NCBI GenBank assembly: GCA_003157675.1
Contig: PMKG01000287.1
Coordinates: forward strand, 1-6,779
Length of the DNA: 6,779 nucleotides
Direction of reading: 5' to 3'
Origin: Acidobacteriota bacterium
GTDB lineage: Bacteria > Acidobacteriota > Vicinamibacteria > Vicinamibacterales > Fen-181
Below the pieces are notes generated by a model, which made no database searches, was not told the origin of the DNA, and was given only the letters and a program-made list of their open reading frames with translations. The position numbers and the translations under genes were made by a program. Positions 4,023 to 6,779 of this stretch are shown in pieces. How positions within the stretch are numbered: the first letter of the stretch is position 1; every line of letters starts with the position of its first letter.

Positions 4023-6779
4023 TCAGAAGCTCACGCGCAGCGCGAGCTGGACCTGCCTTGGCGGCTTCGCGGAGAAGATCTTCCCGAACGTCGCCGGATT
4101 GTCCACGTAGAGCTGCGGCAGGTCGTAGTTCACCCTGTTGAGCAGGTTGAACGCCTGCACCTCGAACGCCAGGTTTCGCCCGCCGCCGAGCGGGAAGCGA
4201 CGGGCCAGCGACAGGTCCACTGAGGCGTAGCCTGGGCCGCGCAGGATGTTGCGCCCCGCGTTGCCGAATGTGTAGGGTGCCGGGATCGCGAACGCGGCCG
4301 TGTTGAACCACTCGGCGGCCGTGGGGTTCGACAGGCTCGGGTTGCCGACCAGGTTCGGGTGGTCGAACCCGCTCTGCTGGCCCGTGTTGCCCGTGTTGCT
4401 GTTGTCGAACTGCAGCACCGGGGTGAACGGCGCTCCCGACTGCAGCGTGACGATCCCGCGAAGCTCGGTGTTCCGCGTCACCACGTTGGTCCCCGGCAGT
4501 TGGTAGATGAAGGAGGCCGTGAAGCGCTGGCGGATGTCGAAGTTCGACGGGCCCCACTGTGCCGCCATGTTCTGGCTGTCCTGCGGGAAGTTCGCGTCGC
4601 CGGTCGTCCCCTGGAACGACGAGGCATCGTCCATCGACTTGGACAGCGTGTAGACGGCCGAGAGCGCCCACCCGTGCGACAGCGGACGGTCGAACACTGT
4701 CTGCAGCGAGTTGTACGTCGAATGGCCGGCGCTCTCGATGTAGAAGATGCTGCCGTACTCCGGGTACGGCCGGTTGTCCTGCGGGTCGCCGGGCCCCGGT
4801 CTTGGCTGGTTCAGGTCGCGCGGGCGGATCAAGTTGTTCCCGTGCGATCCCGCGTAGCCGACGGTGACGGTCCCGATCGACCCGAGCTGGCGCTGAACCG
4901 TGACATTCCACTGCTGCATGAACGCGGTGACGATGTCCGGGCTGAGCGTGCTGAGCGACGCGGGCGGCACGTAGCCGCCATTTGTCGGGAACGGGTTGGC
5001 GAGCGTCAGCAGCGACTCTTCCGTCGGGAAGAACACCTGCAGCGTGAACTGCGGCGGGTTGAAGTACATGGCCGACGCGGTCTCGAACATCCCCGAGTCG
5101 TAATAGACCCCGTAACCTCCGCGAACGACAAACCCGGGCCGGGGGCTCCACGCCAGCCCCACGCGGGGCGCGAAGTTGTTGCGATCGGGCCGGATCCCCG
5201 AAGCGGAAATGCCGTTCGTGCCCACCGGCACGACCGTGCCGGTCGCCAGGTCGAAGGTCGACATCCGGTTGGTCGGGTCCGAGGCCGGCGTGTTGTATTC
5301 GTAGCGGACGCCGAAGCTCACCGTCAGGTCCTGCCGCGCCCGCCATTCATCCTGCGCGTAGCCGGCGAAGGCGGTCGTCCGCAGGTTCAGCGCGTTGTCC
5401 GACTCGGCCTGCATGCCGAACGAAGGCAGCCCGAGCAGCAGGTCGCTCAGGCCGGACCCGGAGATCATGCCCGAGAAGCTCAGGGACCCGCGCGTGAAGA
5501 GATCGAGATTCCCGTCGAGCTGCTCGTGGCGGATCTCGCCGCCGAACTTCCAGAGATGACGGCCCCGGTCGAGCGAGACCGATTGGGATACCTGGTAGGT
5601 CGTCGTCTGGCGCCGGATCGGAAGGGTGGCCGCGTCGCCGAGGCTCGAGAAGCCGGCGACCGCAACCCCCGGGTAGCCGTAGTCGCGCGCCGGCACGTTC
5701 AGCCAGTTCACCCCCCACAACTGGCCGACGTTGGTGTCCGCGTTGGCGGAGACGATGTCCCGCGAGTAGCGGTTGAACCCGAAGCGAGTAGAGCTGACCG
5801 CGGAATTTCCGAACACGCGCTGATAGTGCAGCATCGCGTTGTGGGCCGGGTCGGTGTAGGTCTGCCCGAAGCCCGGGACGACGCTCGGGTCCTCGGCGTA
5901 GGGATCGGCGGCCTTCACCCGCCCGTAGCTGTACCGCGCGGTCAGCGTGCTCGTGTCCGACAACCTCTCGTCGACCCTGAAGGTTGCCTGGACCTGATCC
6001 TCGCTGAATGGAGCATTGTAGAGGTAGTTGGCCACGGTCCCGGACCGATTGGCGTGCGGGAAGAGATTCAGGATCTTCGAGGCGATCGGGTCGATGCGGC
6101 CCGAGGGAATCGTGTTGTCCTGGAAGGGCTGGCCCGTAAATGGATCGACGATCGTCACCCCCAGGTCCGAGAGGTTGCCCGCCCGCTCGGCGTCGGTCGG
6201 CACCGTGGATAGTGTCGTCACCGCGCGACGTTCCCGGAGGATGTCGACGTTGGCGAAGCCGAAGGTCCGGTTCTTCAGGATCGGCCCCCCCACGCTGAAG
6301 CCGAACTGGTTCCGGTTGAACGGCGGCGCCTCGGCGGCCGTGTCGAAGGCATTGCGCGCGTTGAGCGCCGCGTTCCGGAAGTACTCGTAGCCGGTCAGCT
6401 CGAGCTGGTTGCTCCCGCTCCTGGTCACGACGTTGACCTGGCCGGCGGCGCTGCGCCCATACTCGGCGCTGTAGCTACTCGTGGCGATCTTGAATTCCTG
6501 GATGGCGTCCACCGAGGGCTCGACCACGTAACGGTTCACGTAGGGGTCGTTGTTGTCGATGCCGTCGAGCAGGTAGTTGTTGAACTCCTCGCGACCGCCG
6601 CTGGCGCTCATCGAGAACGCTCCGCGCGATGACAGCTCGGACCCCTGGGCCGACGGGCTAACGCCAGGCGTGAGCATCGCGAGTTGCAGGAAGTCGCGGC
6701 GATTGAGCGGCAGCGACTCGATGCGCCGCTGGTCGATCACGCTGCCGAGCTCCACCGACTGGGTCTGGAGGGGCTCGAC
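4023..6779 (-). CDS. Oar-like TonB-dependent outer-membrane receptor, 5' end outside the window
   Basis: The visible 918 residues (8 codons continue in frame beyond a GTG at 6755) cover the plug domain and the whole beta barrel. The plug shows SVIDQRRIESLPLNRRDF near residues 13-30, LDGIDNND (71-78), SVDAIQEFKI (89-98) and YSAEYGRSAAGQVNVVTRSG (103-122), a classic Oar/TonB-plug series. The barrel carries repeated aromatic strands (GYEYFRNAALNARNAF, NQFGFSVGGPILKNRTFGF) and the protein ends LALRVSF, the terminal Phe expected of a protein folded by the BAM complex. Full-length relatives start with a signal peptide and a carboxypeptidase-regulatory-like domain, which must lie beyond 6779. It would bind a large ligand at the surface and import it using TonB energy; the ligand is unknown. 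The secreted-protein gene follows 58 bases downstream on the same strand. The frame is intact throughout. Confidence 0.92.
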   Translation of the reverse strand, partial: VEPLQTQSVELGSVIDQRRIESLPLNRRDFLQLAMLTPGVSPSAQGSELSSRGAFSMSASGGREEFNNYLLDGIDNNDPYVNRYVVEPSVDAIQEFKIATSSYSAEYGRSAAGQVNVVTRSGSNQLELTGYEYFRNAALNARNAFDTAAEAPPFNRNQFGFSVGGPILKNRTFGFANVDILRERRAVTTLSTVPTDAERAGNLSDLGVTIVDPFTGQPFQDNTIPSGRIDPIASKILNLFPHANRSGTVANYLYNAPFSEDQVQATFRVDERLSDTSTLTARYSYGRVKAADPYAEDPSVVPGFGQTYTDPAHNAMLHYQRVFGNSAVSSTRFGFNRYSRDIVSANADTNVGQLWGVNWLNVPARDYGYPGVAVAGFSSLGDAATLPIRRQTTTYQVSQSVSLDRGRHLWKFGGEIRHEQLDGNLDLFTRGSLSFSGMISGSGLSDLLLGLPSFGMQAESDNALNLRTTAFAGYAQDEWRARQDLTVSFGVRYEYNTPASDPTNRMSTFDLATGTVVPVGTNGISASGIRPDRNNFAPRVGLAWSPRPGFVVRGGYGVYYDSGMFETASAMYFNPPQFTLQVFFPTEESLLTLANPFPTNGGYVPPASLSTLSPDIVTAFMQQWNVTVQRQLGSIGTVTVGYAGSHGNNLIRPRDLNQPRPGPGDPQDNRPYPEYGSIFYIESAGHSTYNSLQTVFDRPLSHGWALSAVYTLSKSMDDASSFQGTTGDANFPQDSQNMAAQWGPSNFDIRQRFTASFIYQLPGTNVVTRNTELRGIVTLQSGAPFTPVLQFDNSNTGNTGQQSGFDHPNLVGNPSLSNPTAAEWFNTAAFAIPAPYTFGNAGRNILRGPGYASVDLSLARRFPLGGGRNLAFEVQAFNLLNRVNYDLPQLYVDNPATFGKIFSAKPPRQVQLALRVSF

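Noticed and set aside
4359..6212. 617-residue plus-strand open frame antisense to the receptor gene
   Set aside because: Arg/Val/Gly-rich shadow of the receptor gene, whose frame shows clear plug and barrel motifs; the same holds for 2234-3187, 3245-4141 and the minus-strand frame 4015-5346.

Overview
The window suggests a soil or sediment bacterium of high GC content, most likely an Acidobacteriota member (Vicinamibacteria-like). This is inferred from the high-GC codon use, the Oar-type TonB-dependent receptor carrying an LPLNxRDF plug motif (a paralogue-rich family in that phylum), and a glycosyltransferase of a type I associate with such genomes. Taxonomy is inference only; no ribosomal gene is present.

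Layout. Positions 1-117 may hold the 3' tail of an upstream plus-strand gene. Its last codons lie in one arm of a long 18-bp inverted repeat (76-154). A complete family-4 type glycosyltransferase follows at 243-1520 (+), with a GTG start behind a GAGG ribosome binding site. From 1514 to about 2215 there is no intact gene, but the stretch is rich in structure. It holds a 12-unit heptanucleotide array that begins inside the glycosyltransferase stop codon, and two tandem REP-like elements (GTAG plus an 8-bp hairpin) with compensatory base changes between them. It also holds a second, degenerate 7-bp-periodic stretch, a pair of 24-bp imperfect direct repeats, and a truncated, frameshifted remnant of a thiamine-pyrophosphate enzyme similar to benzoylformate decarboxylase.

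The right-hand two thirds (2216-6779) is a minus-strand pair read from the right edge leftwards. A large Oar-like TonB-dependent outer-membrane receptor comes first, with its 5' end beyond the window. After 58 bases comes a 582-residue secreted protein of unknown family. The pair is probably one transcription unit. Its end at 2216 sits in the loop of a perfect 10-bp hairpin at the point where the TPP-enzyme remnant is cut off, so this is both a convergent gene end and a likely old rearrangement junction.

Working together: the receptor would bring a ligand, probably a glycan or another large molecule, across the outer membrane. The exported partner may act on or bind cell-surface or imported carbohydrate, but its function is unproven. 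The glycosyltransferase faces the other way, is separated by the repeat-rich stretch, and need not belong to the same pathway. I see no phage, CRISPR, defence or complete insertion-sequence genes.
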